Assembly (NCBI GenBank): GCA_022826025.1
Contig: JAJDVR010000038.1
Coordinates: 1-33,406, forward strand
From: Gemmatimonadota bacterium
Lineage (GTDB): Bacteria; Gemmatimonadota; Gemmatimonadetes; Longimicrobiales; Gaopeijiaceae
Length of the DNA stretch: 33,406 bases
Direction of reading: 5' to 3'
This document shows, in pieces, positions 17,969 through 28,363 of the stretch (positions within the stretch are counted from its first letter, which is position 1; each line of letters starts with the position of its first letter). The position numbers and the translations under genes are program-made. The notes below the pieces were generated by a model that searched no databases, had not been told where the DNA came from, and saw only the letters and a list, made by a program, of their open reading frames with translations.

Positions 17969-20900
17969 CGGCCCCACTCGCGATAGACGAACAGCCCCAG
18001 CGAATGTGCGTAGGTCGGGCCGCTCTGCTGGACCCCGAGCACGCCGCGGCGCAGGAGCGGATCCTCGGCGAAGCTCTCGAAGCCCCACAGATCGGCGAAG
18101 CGCCACTCCAGACGGGCGTTGGGGATGCGGGTACGCGTCTGGGTGGTGGTCCCGACCGGAGCCAGGTCGACGGACAGGAATACGTCGTCCCACAGGTAGC
18201 GGCCGAACTCTATCTGTGTGGAGGCGAGGGTCCCCAGCAGGCTGGGATTGGGGCCGAGGCGCTGCGTGGCCCGCTGGTTGGAAATGGCGAAATAGTCCAC
18301 GAAACCGATCTCCTGCGCGACGGCCTCCTGGAACTCGTCCGCCAGCCGACCCAGGCCGAGCGACAGACCATCGGTGATGATCGCCCCGCCCAGCAGTGAC
18401 GACTCGCCGGCACCCAGCAGTGCCGGGGGCCGGCCGAACACCAGGTAACTGACCAGTTCCGGTTCCTCGATGGGCGCGGCCGCGTCGCTGGTCAGCGACA
18501 CCGAAGGAGCCACCAGGGTGCCGCCCACGTTGGCGATCACGTTGAGCGGGCTGTCTCCGGCACGCAGGCGGGCGACAGCCTGGATGTCCAGGTTCGGGTT
18601 TACGCCGGGAATGCCGATGAACTCGAGGGTTCCCTGCTGCACCACGAAGCGGCGGCCGAAGTAGTTGTACGATCCCCGGATGGCCGCGAGTTCCCCGACC
18701 GCCACGAAGCGGCGTGCCCCGCGGTCGTACTCGAGCTCCAGGTCGCCGTCGATCTCCATGTCGATCTGGCGGCTGCGCAGCCAGCTGTCGCTCTCCACGC
18801 TCAACTCGATGTCCGCGACCAGGTTGTCGAGGAAGGGATTCTGTCCGGCCTCGATGATGGGCAGCACCCCGGCCAGGGTGGTGTCCACGGCGGCGAAAAA
18901 GGTGGTGTCCGCCAGGTCCACGATGGTCTGGTAGCGCGCGAACTCGTCCAGGTAGAGGGTGCCCTGTTCGACGTCCAGGGCCCCCTGCACGACCGGGCTG
19001 CGATAGTCTCCGGTCAGGCGCAGCTGCCCGCTGACCACTCCCTCGATGTCGTAGCGGTTGACGGCCCTGAAGCTGGTTCCGTCGATGGCGAGGTCGAGGG
19101 CCGGGTCGCGCAGGGGGCGCAGGTGCAGCGACCCGTTCACCCGGGCGGGGCCACCGGAACGCAGACTGGCCGAGAGGGTGGCGCGCGCGTCCTCGGTGAA
19201 CCCGAGAGCGGCTTCCACATCCGTGTACCGGACCCCCAGTTCCGGCAGTGCGAGGACTCCTCCGGTCAGAGACAGTTCACCGTTCGTGCGCACGTTTGCC
19301 GGGGGACCGGTGAGGCGCAGTTCTCCATCAACCAGGCCCTCGACGTCCTCGAGGCCGGGAATGACGCGCGACACGACCGCAAGCGGGAACTCCCGTGCAA
19401 CGACGGCGATGTCCATCGGCTCATCAGGGAAGCGTACGGGCACCCGCTGGAGTTCCAGCGCCGCGGCCAGGGCGCCCCGGGCGGACAGGACCTGTGCCTC
19501 CTGGTTCCACGCCTCGACGTCACCGGTGATCCGGCGGTCCAGATACTCGAGTTCGCCCGCTACCCGGGTGAGGTCCACGTTGCCGTATCCCAGGCCGTCG
19601 GCCTGGAAGGAAGCCTCCATTCCAGGATCGTCCCCGGTTCCGGATACCCCCACGTCGAGGCTTACCACTCCGCGAAGGTTCCCTTCCTCCAGACTGGTCA
19701 GCTGCGCCACGTGGGTCAGGCGCTCCAGTGGGAGGGTGCGCACCACCAGCTCGAAGTCCGCCGGGCCGGGGCCGCGCGGGATGACGCCGTCGGCTTCGAT
19801 CCTCATTCCGCCCAGGCCGGGACGCGTGAAGCTGAAGTCGTCGACCACGAAACGCTCGCTATCCCACAGGAGGCGCGCCGGCCCGCCGAGATTCCAGCGG
19901 CCGCCGGCGAAGCGGGTGGTGAGTTCGTCGAGGTGGAGTACTCCGCTGGCTGCGTCCGCCTGGTAGGTGGCGCGCGCCTGATAGCTCTCTTCGCCCGAGC
20001 GCTGCAGATCGGCGCGCAGCCGACCCTCGGATCGGGAAAGGTCCAGGTCGATGGCGGCAGAGTCGAAACCTCTGCCTTCGACCGCAAAGGAGCCGGCAAG
20101 GATCGAGGCGGTGAGCCGCCCATCGGTTCCCGGCAGGCCGTCGACGCGAAGGTCCAGCTCGGCCCGGCTGATCGCGTTGTCGCGAAAGCGAAAGCCTTCG
20201 ATGGTGACGGCGCCCTCTGCCGCGAACCGGTCGACCGCGCCGCTCAGGGTGGCTTCGCCGGAGACGCGCCCATCGACTTCGATGTCCCTCAGCAGGGGAA
20301 GGGTGTCGGGATCGACACCCTCGAGGCGCAGCAACTCGATCTCCAGGCGCGACAACGTGTCGGCCGCGATGATCGGGCCGGCCATGAAGAAAGGCCGCAG
20401 GCCATCCAGCGATTCGCTGGTGAAAGCGACGCGGACCTCTCCGGGCGGGAGACCCTCCGCGAGACCCAGGTCTCCGGATGCGTCCAGAGTGCCAAGGCTG
20501 GTCACGGCGTGCAGCGTGTCCAGGGTGGCCGCGCCCGCTTCGAGGCCAAACGCCGACCTGGCCGAGTCCACACCAACCACCCCGACCACAGCGGAAGCGA
20601 TGCGCACTCGCACGTCGGCTACGACCGAGTCGGGCTGGAGTCCGCGACCGTCCACGAACACGCCGCCGGTCACGATCGTGGGCTCCGGAAGCTCGGGCAC
20701 GATGCGCGAAAGGTGGAAGTTGCGCACCTCCGTCTCGGCCCGGTAGCTGCGGCCGATGTCGCCCGCATCGAGGCGCGCGGTCATGGCGAGAGGCCCCGCC
20801 GGGGTCTCGAGGTCGACCTCGACCGTCAGGTCGGCGAGGGGTCCACGGGCGCTCACGCCACCCGTGACCTCGCCGGTCAGCGGCAGGGTCGGGAAGTACG

Positions 20901-22479
20901 CGCCCAACGCGGTGAACGACAGGGGCTGGAGGTCGCCGGACAGGTCCACGAACGTTGCGCCGTCCCCGCGTCCAACCGTGCCGCTGACGGTGACGTCCGA
21001 CTGCGGGAGCCCCGCAGCCGCATGCGCCGCCGACGCGACGAAGTCGATTCCATCTGACAGGCGTCCTCCAGCCTCGATGTGGAGTGAACCCGAGCCTCCG
21101 ATACTGACGCGCTCGTCCATCTCGCCCAGCAGGCTGTACTGGAATGGCATCGACGTGAGGGAAAAGCCGGTCACGCCCGGGTTCGGCCCGACATGCACCC
21201 GACCCCCGAATTGGAACCCGGAGGAGGCGCCGGCCCGGGCGGTCGCGACCGTCTCGAGGTCGCCCGAAACCTCCAGGTCCTCCGGCCTGCCCTGCATGCG
21301 CACGCCGCCGCTGAACGCACCCCGCCAGGGGAGCGGCGAGGTCAGCCACGGATCGAACGCGGCGGCACGCAGCTCCCGCAGGCCGAGGTCGCCGTCCAGG
21401 AGCATGGAATCCGGCGTGAGCGTCAGGGCGAGGCGACCCTCGAGTCCGCCGTCGGCGGTGCCAAGATCGAGGGAGGAGAACTCGAGCGACGTCAACCCCG
21501 GCCTCAGACCGAGGCCCAGTTCCAGGGATCCCCGGGCCGGAGGCAGCCCCGGAACCAGCCAGTGGATGTCCTCAAGCGCCGCCACCGGAGCGCTCAGGCT
21601 CGCGTTGACGCGCAGGTCCCCGTCCCAGGCGACCGCGCCCGTTCCCGACATTTCGGTCTCCGGGAGCCAGAGACGTTCGGCGTCGAAGGAGAGTCCGTCC
21701 TGCCGCACGAGGATCTGCCCGCGATAGTCGGCCAACTCGAACGGATCTTCGGTCATGCTCCCCTGCAGGGACAGCGCGAACACGTCGAGAGCCGTCTGCT
21801 CCGCTCCGAATTCCGCCTCCCGCAGCCGCCCGCGGATACGGCTGAAGCGCAGTTCACGCAGGAGGCCGTCGCCTCCCTCAGCCGGCACAACCCCCGTGCT
21901 TCCCGGAGGCGCGTCCGTTCCCACCCGCACGATGACGTCGCCATCGAACACCGAGACGTCGCGCAGGACCAGCCCGGGTTCCTCGTCCTCCGACCCGGAC
22001 TGGAGGTTGAGCGCGGTGGCCGCTTCCCGGGGATCCGCAAGGATGCGGTTCCAATTCGACTCGTCCTCCCCGGGCCCGCGCTCGACCGTCACGACGGGAT
22101 TCCACAGCTCCAGTCCGGCGAAGGCGAACTCCCCCCCGAACAGGCTCCGGAGCGAATAGCGAACGCGGATCGAGTCCGCGCGGAACGAAGCGGGTCGTCC
22201 AGTCTCCGCGAGGGTGACGCCGGAAAGCGTGGCCCCGGCGAGCAGGTTGGCGGAGCGGATCCCCGAGACCGCGATGTCCGCGCTCAGCCGTGCCGACGCC
22301 CGGCGGAGGACTTCTTCCAGAACGATGCGCTGGCCCGGCCGGGTGTATACCAGCGCCGCCGTCGCCGCACACAGGAGCGCGGCCAGTGAAAGCCCGCCGA
22401 TCAGCAGAACCCGTCCGCCTCGGGCGCGCCGGAGGCTGGATCCCGCTCCGGTTTCCTCCAGAGGCCCTGTACCGGACAT
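17965..22479 (-). CDS. tamB: TamB-like translocation/assembly module protein
   Basis: The protein has 1504 residues. An N-terminal signal anchor (about 20-42, [23 protein letters not shown]) is followed by a very long run of amphipathic beta strands, the groove-forming region of AsmA/TamB-like lipid carriers. The C-terminal TamB domain is recognisable: [25 protein letters not shown], an [17 protein letters not shown] stretch, then [17 protein letters not shown]. It would span the periplasm and pair with the outer-membrane partner encoded just upstream, in barrel assembly or phospholipid movement. Start ATG 22479 shares one base with the upstream stop (TGATG), and its stop overlaps the uvrA ATG. 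It is longer than E. coli TamB (1259). Confidence 0.92.
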
Positions 22480-24767
22480 CAGAAGGCCTGTCCCAGAGAG
22501 AGATGGAGCTGAAGCCGGCTCAGCGACCAATCCGCGGATTCGCCGTACAGCACCGAGTGCGGAAGGATCTCGAGCCGGCCCGAACGAACGAAGTCGGGCG
22601 CGGCAGCCAGCCTGGCCTCGTCGTGATCGATGCCGGAATGGTAGGGCCGGATCCCGGACGTCAGGACGCGCTGTTCCTCGCCCCCGCTCAGCCGGTACGC
22701 CACGTCCAGCCGCAGAGGACCGATGGCGGTGAAGTAACGGACGCCCATCCCCGGGGCCCATGCGAGGTGCGCGAACTCCCGGGACCTGTCGTCGGACCAG
22801 ACCTGGCCGAAGTCGAGAAACAGCGTTCCCTGCCAGTCTGCGGAGTTGAGCGGAAAGCGTACCTCGACGTTGCCCTCGAGCAGCCGACTGCCTCCCGTGG
22901 GATTTGACGTAAAGCGGTCGTCACCAAGGGTGCGCGGATCGCAGCTGAGGTCGATGATCTGATCCGGGGTACATGGCGCGGGGCCGCCGCCTCCGGGGTC
23001 CAGCAGCGTCTCCACGTCCACGAACAGCACGCGCGGGCCCAACTGATTGTGGGCGAAGCCGCGCACCGAGGTGGCGCCCCCCGAGTAGAACCGTTTCTGC
23101 GGGTGCGCGATCTCGGAGCCGACCTCCCGGCCCAGCGCTCCAAATCCGCCGGCGCGGAGCCGACCCCCCCGTATCCGCCCGGCCACGACCCAGCCTTCCA
23201 GGAATTCGCGGCTTCCGGATGCCTCGCCCACGGCCAGGTTGTAGGCGAAGTCGGAGCCTGTCAGGCGGGACGCGTGCTCGATCTCGGCGATCAGCGAGTA
23301 TCTCGCGGCGGAACCGATGCCCGGCTCGATCTCCTCGTGCGCGAGGCGGATTCCCACGGGCGACAGCCAGTTGCTGCGCTGCAGCACGTCGATGCCCTCG
23401 AAATCGCATACCAGGAAGCTGGAGCAGAAGAAGATGTCCGCCGCGTCCAGCTTCCCCGCCGTCGGCTGGAAGAAGATCGTCTGCGAGCGTCCCGGCGCGC
23501 CCCCCCGGGTGACGGAGAGATCGACGCCCAGGCTCTGGCGGACGAAGAGGTCGGGCAGACTCTGTCGCTCCCAGAACAGGTTGGCGGCGAAGGTAGTGCG
23601 CAGCGAGAACAGGTGGGGCTGGGAGAACTGGGCCGACAGCGACCAGTTGTAGCGCCCGTAGGGACCGGTGCCGGCGTCGCGGCAGAGCGTGGAGTTGAGC
23701 GGGGAGTTCAGGATGTTGGAGAGCCGTCCGAGGAACTGCAGGCGGCGTCCGCCTCCGGAGAAATTCCGGCTGGTCCAGCTGGCCTCGGCGTTGACGCAGT
23801 CGGCCGTGCTCCAGCCGCCTCCCGCACGATATCGGTGAATGTCGCCCTCGACGACCGTGACCGATACGGGGATTACGCTGTCCGGCTGCGCGTCCAGTTC
23901 CTCCGTTACCGCGACATTGCTGAAGACCTCCATGCCGTAGAGGTTGCGCCGGGCCTCGAAAACGAGGTCGGCGTCGTAGGTGCTGCCTTCGCGGAAGGGA
24001 ATCATGCCCAGTATGACGCCCTGATCCACTCTTTCGTTTCCCTCGATGGAGATGGCCCCGAAGCGTGCCGGAGCTCCCTTGAAGACATCGAAGTTGACCC
24101 GCGCGCGGTACGGCTGCGCGGCCGGAATCAGGATGTCGAGCAGGACTTCGGCGTGGGCGTACCCGGCGTTGCGCAACCGGATGGTGAGCGAATCACGGGC
24201 TGCCCCCAGTGCCATCTGATCGAGCGGTTCGCCCGCGCCCACCGGCAGATCGTCGAGGAGACCCAGGTCGCCGGGCGGATCAAGTCCGTTGAAGGCCAGG
24301 GAATCGATGAGCACCGGCCTTCCTTCGTCGATGTGGAACGTGATCCGAACCCCGTCCCCGTTCCGGTCGAGGCTCGGTTCGATGAGCGCCTCCCGGTATC
24401 CGTGCCGATAGTAGAAGAGCCGCAGGCGCACCACGTCGCGTTCGAATTCGCGCGGGCCCAGGAAGTGCTCGTCGATGGCGAACGAGCTCCCGGACCAGCA
24501 GAAGACGGAGAGCAGCCAATGCCGGCAGTCGGTCGACCGCGTCATGATGGAAGCGCCCAGCGCGCGATCGGAGAAGACGTCGTTGCCCTCGAAGCGAAGC
24601 GTCGTCACCTCGGCCAGTTGGCCCTGGAACGCCGCTGCGGGAACGGCGGTCGCAAGCAGGGCGGGGAGGAGCGCAAGGACCGTCCGGGTGCCCGCCGGGC
24701 AACTCCCCCGCCCGGCACCTCGCCGCTCTCGTTGCTCGCGCGGGTTCATCCACGGGCTGCCAGTCAC
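22479..24767 (-). CDS. TamA/BamA family outer-membrane barrel protein
   Basis: A signal peptide (LALLPALLATAVPAAAFQG) leads into POTRA-type segments (VTTLRFEGNDVFSD, VLIDSLAFNGLD, FGAISIEGNERVDQGVILGMIPF) and a C-terminal barrel ending LQLHLSLGQAF with a terminal Phe. The RFYSGGATSVRGF motif is the conserved L6-loop region of Omp85 proteins. The partner is the TamB-like protein encoded next, which argues for TamA over BamA, though 762 residues is longer than E. coli TamA. The mature part has eight Cys in close pairs (see findings). I favour GTG 24767, which overlaps the upstream stop (GTGA) as at other junctions here; ATG 24749 is the alternative and keeps the signal peptide. Confidence 0.9.
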   Translation of the reverse strand: MTGSPWMNPREQRERRGAGRGSCPAGTRTVLALLPALLATAVPAAAFQGQLAEVTTLRFEGNDVFSDRALGASIMTRSTDCRHWLLSVFCWSGSSFAIDEHFLGPREFERDVVRLRLFYYRHGYREALIEPSLDRNGDGVRITFHIDEGRPVLIDSLAFNGLDPPGDLGLLDDLPVGAGEPLDQMALGAARDSLTIRLRNAGYAHAEVLLDILIPAAQPYRARVNFDVFKGAPARFGAISIEGNERVDQGVILGMIPFREGSTYDADLVFEARRNLYGMEVFSNVAVTEELDAQPDSVIPVSVTVVEGDIHRYRAGGGWSTADCVNAEASWTSRNFSGGGRRLQFLGRLSNILNSPLNSTLCRDAGTGPYGRYNWSLSAQFSQPHLFSLRTTFAANLFWERQSLPDLFVRQSLGVDLSVTRGGAPGRSQTIFFQPTAGKLDAADIFFCSSFLVCDFEGIDVLQRSNWLSPVGIRLAHEEIEPGIGSAARYSLIAEIEHASRLTGSDFAYNLAVGEASGSREFLEGWVVAGRIRGGRLRAGGFGALGREVGSEIAHPQKRFYSGGATSVRGFAHNQLGPRVLFVDVETLLDPGGGGPAPCTPDQIIDLSCDPRTLGDDRFTSNPTGGSRLLEGNVEVRFPLNSADWQGTLFLDFGQVWSDDRSREFAHLAWAPGMGVRYFTAIGPLRLDVAYRLSGGEEQRVLTSGIRPYHSGIDHDEARLAAAPDFVRSGRLEILPHSVLYGESADWSLSRLQLHLSLGQAF

Positions 24768-25633
24768 GCGCCGCTCGCGGTACCTGGCGGCGATGGGTGC
24801 GCGAAGTCGTGGCGGGGGAAGGTCTCGCGCGCGACCGGCTGGAAACCGTCCGCCGAGGCAGAGCGCAGATACCGGGTCACCGCGATCCTGTCGTTCGTCA
24901 CCCGCACCAGGTTGCAGCTGTTCTTTCCCTTCTCCCTTCCGCGCCCCCGGTCGGAAGCCGTGGTGCCGCTGCATACCAGCAGCACGGGCGAATCCGCTTC
25001 CCCCGGTCCGTTCGGAACGCCCACCGAGATGAAGGCGCGATGAAGGTGGCCGAAGAGCACCAGCTCCACGCCCATCCCGGCCAGCCGGTCCACGATGTGG
25101 CGGGCGCGGGGGAGGGCCGCGATGCGATCCCCGCCGGGCGCTCCGACCAGTGCGTGATGCACCACCAGAGCGCGCAGGCCCCCGTTCCCGGCCCGGGCGA
25201 ACGCCGCCGCCGCGCGTTCCAGCTGCGCGTCGGCCACGTTGCCGTTCACGATGGTGCGATCGGGCGTGGTGGTGTTGAGCGCGACCACGACCGCTCCGCC
25301 GAGGTCGTGTGCGCTGTCGAGTTCGTCCGCGATCCAGCGCCGGTAGTTGCGGAAAGGGGCGGAGGCGCGCTCCCAGAGGCGGTACAGGGGTACGTCGTGG
25401 TTGCCGGGCGTGACCACCAGCGGGACCTGGGGAAGGCGCTTCAGGTACGCGGCCGCGGCCGCGTATTCGCGGTTCTTGGCACGCTGCGTAAAGTCCCCCG
25501 AGAGCGCGATCAGGTCGGGCGAGACGGAGTGCGCCAGCGTGAGGAAGTCCTTGGCTGCCGCAGGCGCGTGCGGTCGCCCGAAGTGCAGGTCCGAGCCGTG
25601 AAGGATGGTGAAAACACGGTCGGGATCGCTCAC
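24764..25633 (-). CDS. Metallophosphoesterase, CpdA/Icc-like
   Basis: A GTG start at 25633 overlaps the lgt stop (GTGA) and gives 289 residues beginning MSDPDRVFTILHGSDLHFG. All calcineurin-like metal motifs are present: D15-L-H17, SGDFT with D47, GNHD with N79-H80, VHH near residue 165, and GHLH. The closest architecture is the class III cyclic-nucleotide phosphodiesterase CpdA, so cAMP or another phosphoester is a likely substrate. UDP-diacylglucosamine hydrolase LpxH also has this fold but is usually shorter and differs in its cap. No signal peptide, hence cytoplasmic. It lies between lgt and the tamA-like gene, with GTGA overlaps at both ends. Confidence 0.88.
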   Translation of the reverse strand: MSDPDRVFTILHGSDLHFGRPHAPAAAKDFLTLAHSVSPDLIALSGDFTQRAKNREYAAAAAYLKRLPQVPLVVTPGNHDVPLYRLWERASAPFRNYRRWIADELDSAHDLGGAVVVALNTTTPDRTIVNGNVADAQLERAAAAFARAGNGGLRALVVHHALVGAPGGDRIAALPRARHIVDRLAGMGVELVLFGHLHRAFISVGVPNGPGEADSPVLLVCSGTTASDRGRGREKGKNSCNLVRVTNDRIAVTRYLRSASADGFQPVARETFPRHDFAHPSPPGTASGA

Positions 25634-26490
25634 GGCGCCCTCGCCTTCTTCGGGCGCGACCCTCCCTTCCGGGAAGCGAGGCGGACCATCGCCGTCACCG
25701 CCGCCGCGATCAGCAGGAGGCTGATGACCTGCGCGATGGTCAGGCTGCCCAGGAAGCGGTCGTCCTTGGCGCGTACGAACTCGACCAGGAAACGGGCCGC
25801 CGAGGCCAGCGCCAGCCACAGCGCAAACACCCAGCCCGGAGGATGTGCGCTGTGCCGGAGACGCCAGACGATCGCGAAGATCACCAGCGCCATGGCGATC
25901 TCGTACAGCTGCGTGGGATGTACCGGCACGATCTGTCCGTAGGTCTCCACCAGCGCCGGATCCACCTCGATCCCGAAGCGCGCCAGGTTGTCCACCGAAC
26001 TGGGGGGCGAGCCCTCCGGAAAGCGTATGCCCACCCATGAAGCCGTCGGGCGGCCGTAGTCGTCTCCGACCAGGAAGCATCCGAGTCGGCCCACCGCGTA
26101 CGCCATCGCCATGGCCGGGGCGGTCAGATCGAGCGTCAGGCGCACGGGCAGACGAAGCCGCTTCATCTGGTACAGGACCGCTACCGTTCCGCCGAGGAAG
26201 CCCCCGTACCACACCAGCCCGCCGCGCGCGAAGAGGAAGCGCGGATTCTCGATGAGACTTGGGAAGTTGAGGAAGACGTAGTAGAGCTTGGCTCCGACGA
26301 TTCCCCCGATCACCGCGGCGAACACGAGGTCCCAGGCACGGTCGGGATGGATGCCGGTTTCGCTCATGCGCGCGCGCAACAGATAGCCGGCCGCCAGGAA
26401 GGCGAGAAAGAGCATGACGCCGAAGGAAGTGACCGGCTCTCCGCCGAGCAGCGGCACCCATTCGGGAAAGCGAAACAGGATTGGATACAC
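25630..26490 (-). CDS. lgt: Prolipoprotein diacylglyceryl transferase
   Basis: The 286-residue membrane enzyme adds diacylglycerol from phosphatidylglycerol to the lipobox Cys of prolipoproteins. Several membrane helices are visible. Family motifs include SFGVMLFLAFLAAGYLL near the start, GGLVWYGGFLGG in the middle (the HGG-type region), VHPTQLYEI, and RFLVEFVR near the end. The Lgt signature reads GRLGCFLVGDDYGRPT where E. coli has GRLGNFINGELWGR, so Cys replaces the conserved Asn and Asp replaces Glu. I believe this variant occurs in related phyla. The start is GTG 26490 with GGGGA 4 nt upstream. Its stop overlaps the metallophosphoesterase start. Confidence 0.93.
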   Translation of the reverse strand: MYPILFRFPEWVPLLGGEPVTSFGVMLFLAFLAAGYLLRARMSETGIHPDRAWDLVFAAVIGGIVGAKLYYVFLNFPSLIENPRFLFARGGLVWYGGFLGGTVAVLYQMKRLRLPVRLTLDLTAPAMAMAYAVGRLGCFLVGDDYGRPTASWVGIRFPEGSPPSSVDNLARFGIEVDPALVETYGQIVPVHPTQLYEIAMALVIFAIVWRLRHSAHPPGWVFALWLALASAARFLVEFVRAKDDRFLGSLTIAQVISLLLIAAAVTAMVRLASRKGGSRPKKARAP

Positions 26491-26518
26491 GATTCCCCAG
26501 CGGGTTCAGGGTGGCGTC

Positions 26519-26553
26519 GGGCCGGCGTGCACGGGATTCGGGCGTGCCGGCCC
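26519..26553 (-). terminator. Strong GC hairpin between tsaD and lgt
   Basis: GGGCCGGC (26519-26526) pairs perfectly with GCCGGCCC (26546-26553), and four further pairs including two G-U wobbles extend the stem to 12 around an 11-nt loop. It lies about 27 nt past the tsaD stop and upstream of the lgt start. No U-tract follows, so it may attenuate read-through rather than terminate fully. Confidence 0.45.
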
Positions 26554-26579
26554 GCAGATGGTTGCGGCAGGGGCGGGCG

Positions 26580-27623
26580 TCATTCGCGCAGGCCGGGGAA
26601 CGGGAGCGAAGCGTCGGCCGAGAGATCGAGGTCCGAGTTCTCGCCCAGGCCCAGGCGAAAGGCGGCCGCACGCGCGACCATGGCCCCGTTGTCCACCGAC
26701 AACCGGGGAGTCGCGTGAAGGAGCTCGACCTCGGGGGGATGCCGCCGGCGCAACTCCCGGCGCAAGGCACTGTTGGCGGACACGCCCCCGGCCACCAGGA
26801 TCCTGTCGGTGCCCGTGCGCTCCACCGCCTGCGCCGCCCGGGTCGCGAGGACGTCGTTGACCGCAGCCTGAAAGGACGCGGCCACGTGGGCGCGCTCGGC
26901 CTCGAGGCCGCCGTTGGCTTCGAGTTCGGCAACCTGGGTCGCGACGGCGGTCTTGAGCCCGCTGAAGGAGAAGTCCAGCGCCTTCGTCGCGTCCTGTTTT
27001 CCGGAGGACGCGAGCAGTGGCCGTGGGAACGAGTACCGGCCCGGGTCTCCCTCGGTCGCCAGCGCCTCGAGGGGAGCTCCGCCCGGATAGGGCAGCCCGA
27101 GCAGGCGCGCCACCTTGTCGAACGCTTCCCCGGCCGCGTCGTCGCGGGTCCGTCCCAGCAGTTGATACTTGCCCCAGGCGGTGGCGTGGAGGAGCAGGGT
27201 GTGTCCCCCGGAGACCAGAAGCGCCACGAAGGGTGGCTCCGCGGCGGGATCCTCGATGTGGGGAGCGAACAGGTGGGCCTCCATGTGGTGCACGCCCACG
27301 ATGGGGACCCCTGAGGCGTAGGCGGCCGCCTTCGCCCAGCACACGCCCACCAGCAGGGCCCCGATCAGCCCGGGGCCGGCTGTGACGCCGATGCCGTCGA
27401 GCTCCGCCAGCATGCATCCGGCGTCGTCCAGCGCACGGCCCACGACGTCGTCCACCACCTGCAGATGAGCCCGCGCGGCGAGCTCCGGAACCACGCCGCC
27501 GTAGACGGCGTGCATGTCCTGGGAGAGGATCACGTGCGAGCGCAGATTGTGCGCGCCATGAAGCACGGCCGCGGAAGTCTCGTCGCAACTGGTCTCGATG
27601 CCGAGAACGAGGAGATCGCTCAC
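26580..27623 (-). CDS. tsaD: tRNA N6-threonylcarbamoyladenosine synthase catalytic subunit TsaD
   Basis: The 347-residue protein starts with GTG 27623, which overlaps the ybbR stop (GTGA). It begins MSDLLVLGIETSCDETSAA, the invariant Kae1/TsaD N-terminus. The metal-binding HxxxH is H113-M-E-A-H117 in VGVHHMEAHLFAP, and ALLVSGGHT follows. PGGAPLEAL, FSFSGLKTAV and LVAGGVSANSALR are further family motifs. TsaD transfers threonylcarbamoyl to A37 of tRNAs reading ANN codons, working with TsaB, TsaC and TsaE, none of which is in the window. Length and motifs are normal. Confidence 0.97.
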   Translation of the reverse strand: MSDLLVLGIETSCDETSAAVLHGAHNLRSHVILSQDMHAVYGGVVPELAARAHLQVVDDVVGRALDDAGCMLAELDGIGVTAGPGLIGALLVGVCWAKAAAYASGVPIVGVHHMEAHLFAPHIEDPAAEPPFVALLVSGGHTLLLHATAWGKYQLLGRTRDDAAGEAFDKVARLLGLPYPGGAPLEALATEGDPGRYSFPRPLLASSGKQDATKALDFSFSGLKTAVATQVAELEANGGLEAERAHVAASFQAAVNDVLATRAAQAVERTGTDRILVAGGVSANSALRRELRRRHPPEVELLHATPRLSVDNGAMVARAAAFRLGLGENSDLDLSADASLPFPGLRE

Positions 27624-28363
27624 CGGCCCTCGGCCCCCTCTCTGGCGGCCAGCTCGACCCGCACCTCGACCGTGTCCGGCGAGAAGCTGATCAACTCGCC
27701 CGAAATGCCGTTGCCGACCCCGACGCGAACCACCTGCGACCGCGCAATGCGCGACAGGTCCACGGGATCGAGGCGGATCGTGCGCAGCTCCGCGACCCGG
27801 CTCGCCGGCCCGATTACGCGAATGGAGGCGGGGGAGGCGGTGGGAGGCGCGATCAGCGTCAACTCGTCACGCGGCGCGCCGACCAGGGTGGGGGCGACGG
27901 GCACCTCCACGGCCACCATGGGTTCGAAGGCGATCGCGACCGCGGCCGGCTCCACGGCCTCGACGACCAATCCCTCGATGCCCTGCAGGCGCACCCAGTT
28001 GCGATCGATGACGAGGGACGTGTCGGCGGAGCCCACCGCATCCACCGGAACCATGATCGAGGGCTGGTTTCCGGCAAGACGCAGGAGTTGCCGGGCTGTG
28101 CCCGCAAGCCGAACCGTAGCGCTGGAGGGCGTCGGGGTGCCCGCGACCGCCCACTGGGGATCGTTCAGTTGCACGCGCACCGGCACGCCGTCGAACGCCC
28201 GGCGCTCCGGCTGCTCCATCTGCACCACAACCCAGAGGACGACGGCGAGTGCGAGCGCGGCAAGCATCGGCGTCGCGTTTGGCGCCGACTCGGATGCCTG
28301 CCATGGCAGCTTCAGCTTGCCAGCAGCCTCTGGATCAATTCGAGGTTTTCCGGGGAATCCCAC
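27620..28363 (-). CDS. YbbR-like domain protein, membrane anchored
   Basis: The 247-residue protein has one N-terminal membrane segment (about 33-47, MLAALALAVVLWVVV) followed by three YbbR-type beta repeats of about 70 residues (for example VPVRVQLNDPQWAVAG, VVAVEVPVAPTLVGAP and the final VEVRVELA). YbbR proteins such as CdaR are membrane-bound extracytoplasmic partners of diadenylate cyclases; no cyclase gene is in the window. I use GTG 28363 because GGGAG lies 7 nt upstream and the residues around 28-40 fit the family N-terminus. It overlaps the 3' end of the tlpA-like gene by 52 bp. ATG 28267 is an alternative start with a weak ribosome site. Confidence 0.8.
   Translation of the reverse strand: MGFPGKPRIDPEAAGKLKLPWQASESAPNATPMLAALALAVVLWVVVQMEQPERRAFDGVPVRVQLNDPQWAVAGTPTPSSATVRLAGTARQLLRLAGNQPSIMVPVDAVGSADTSLVIDRNWVRLQGIEGLVVEAVEPAAVAIAFEPMVAVEVPVAPTLVGAPRDELTLIAPPTASPASIRVIGPASRVAELRTIRLDPVDLSRIARSQVVRVGVGNGISGELISFSPDTVEVRVELAAREGAEGR

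Noticed and set aside
19123-21057. A 644-residue plus-strand frame
   Set aside because: It is antisense to the tamB-like gene, with a low-complexity Arg/Gly/Ala composition typical of GC-rich shadows.
23049-25043. A 664-residue plus-strand frame
   Set aside because: It is antisense to the tamA-like and phosphoesterase genes; both of those have clear motifs.
26491-26579. A tRNA or small RNA gene in the tsaD-lgt gap
   Set aside because: Only one hairpin is present. There are no cloverleaf arms, TTC loop or CCA-like end.
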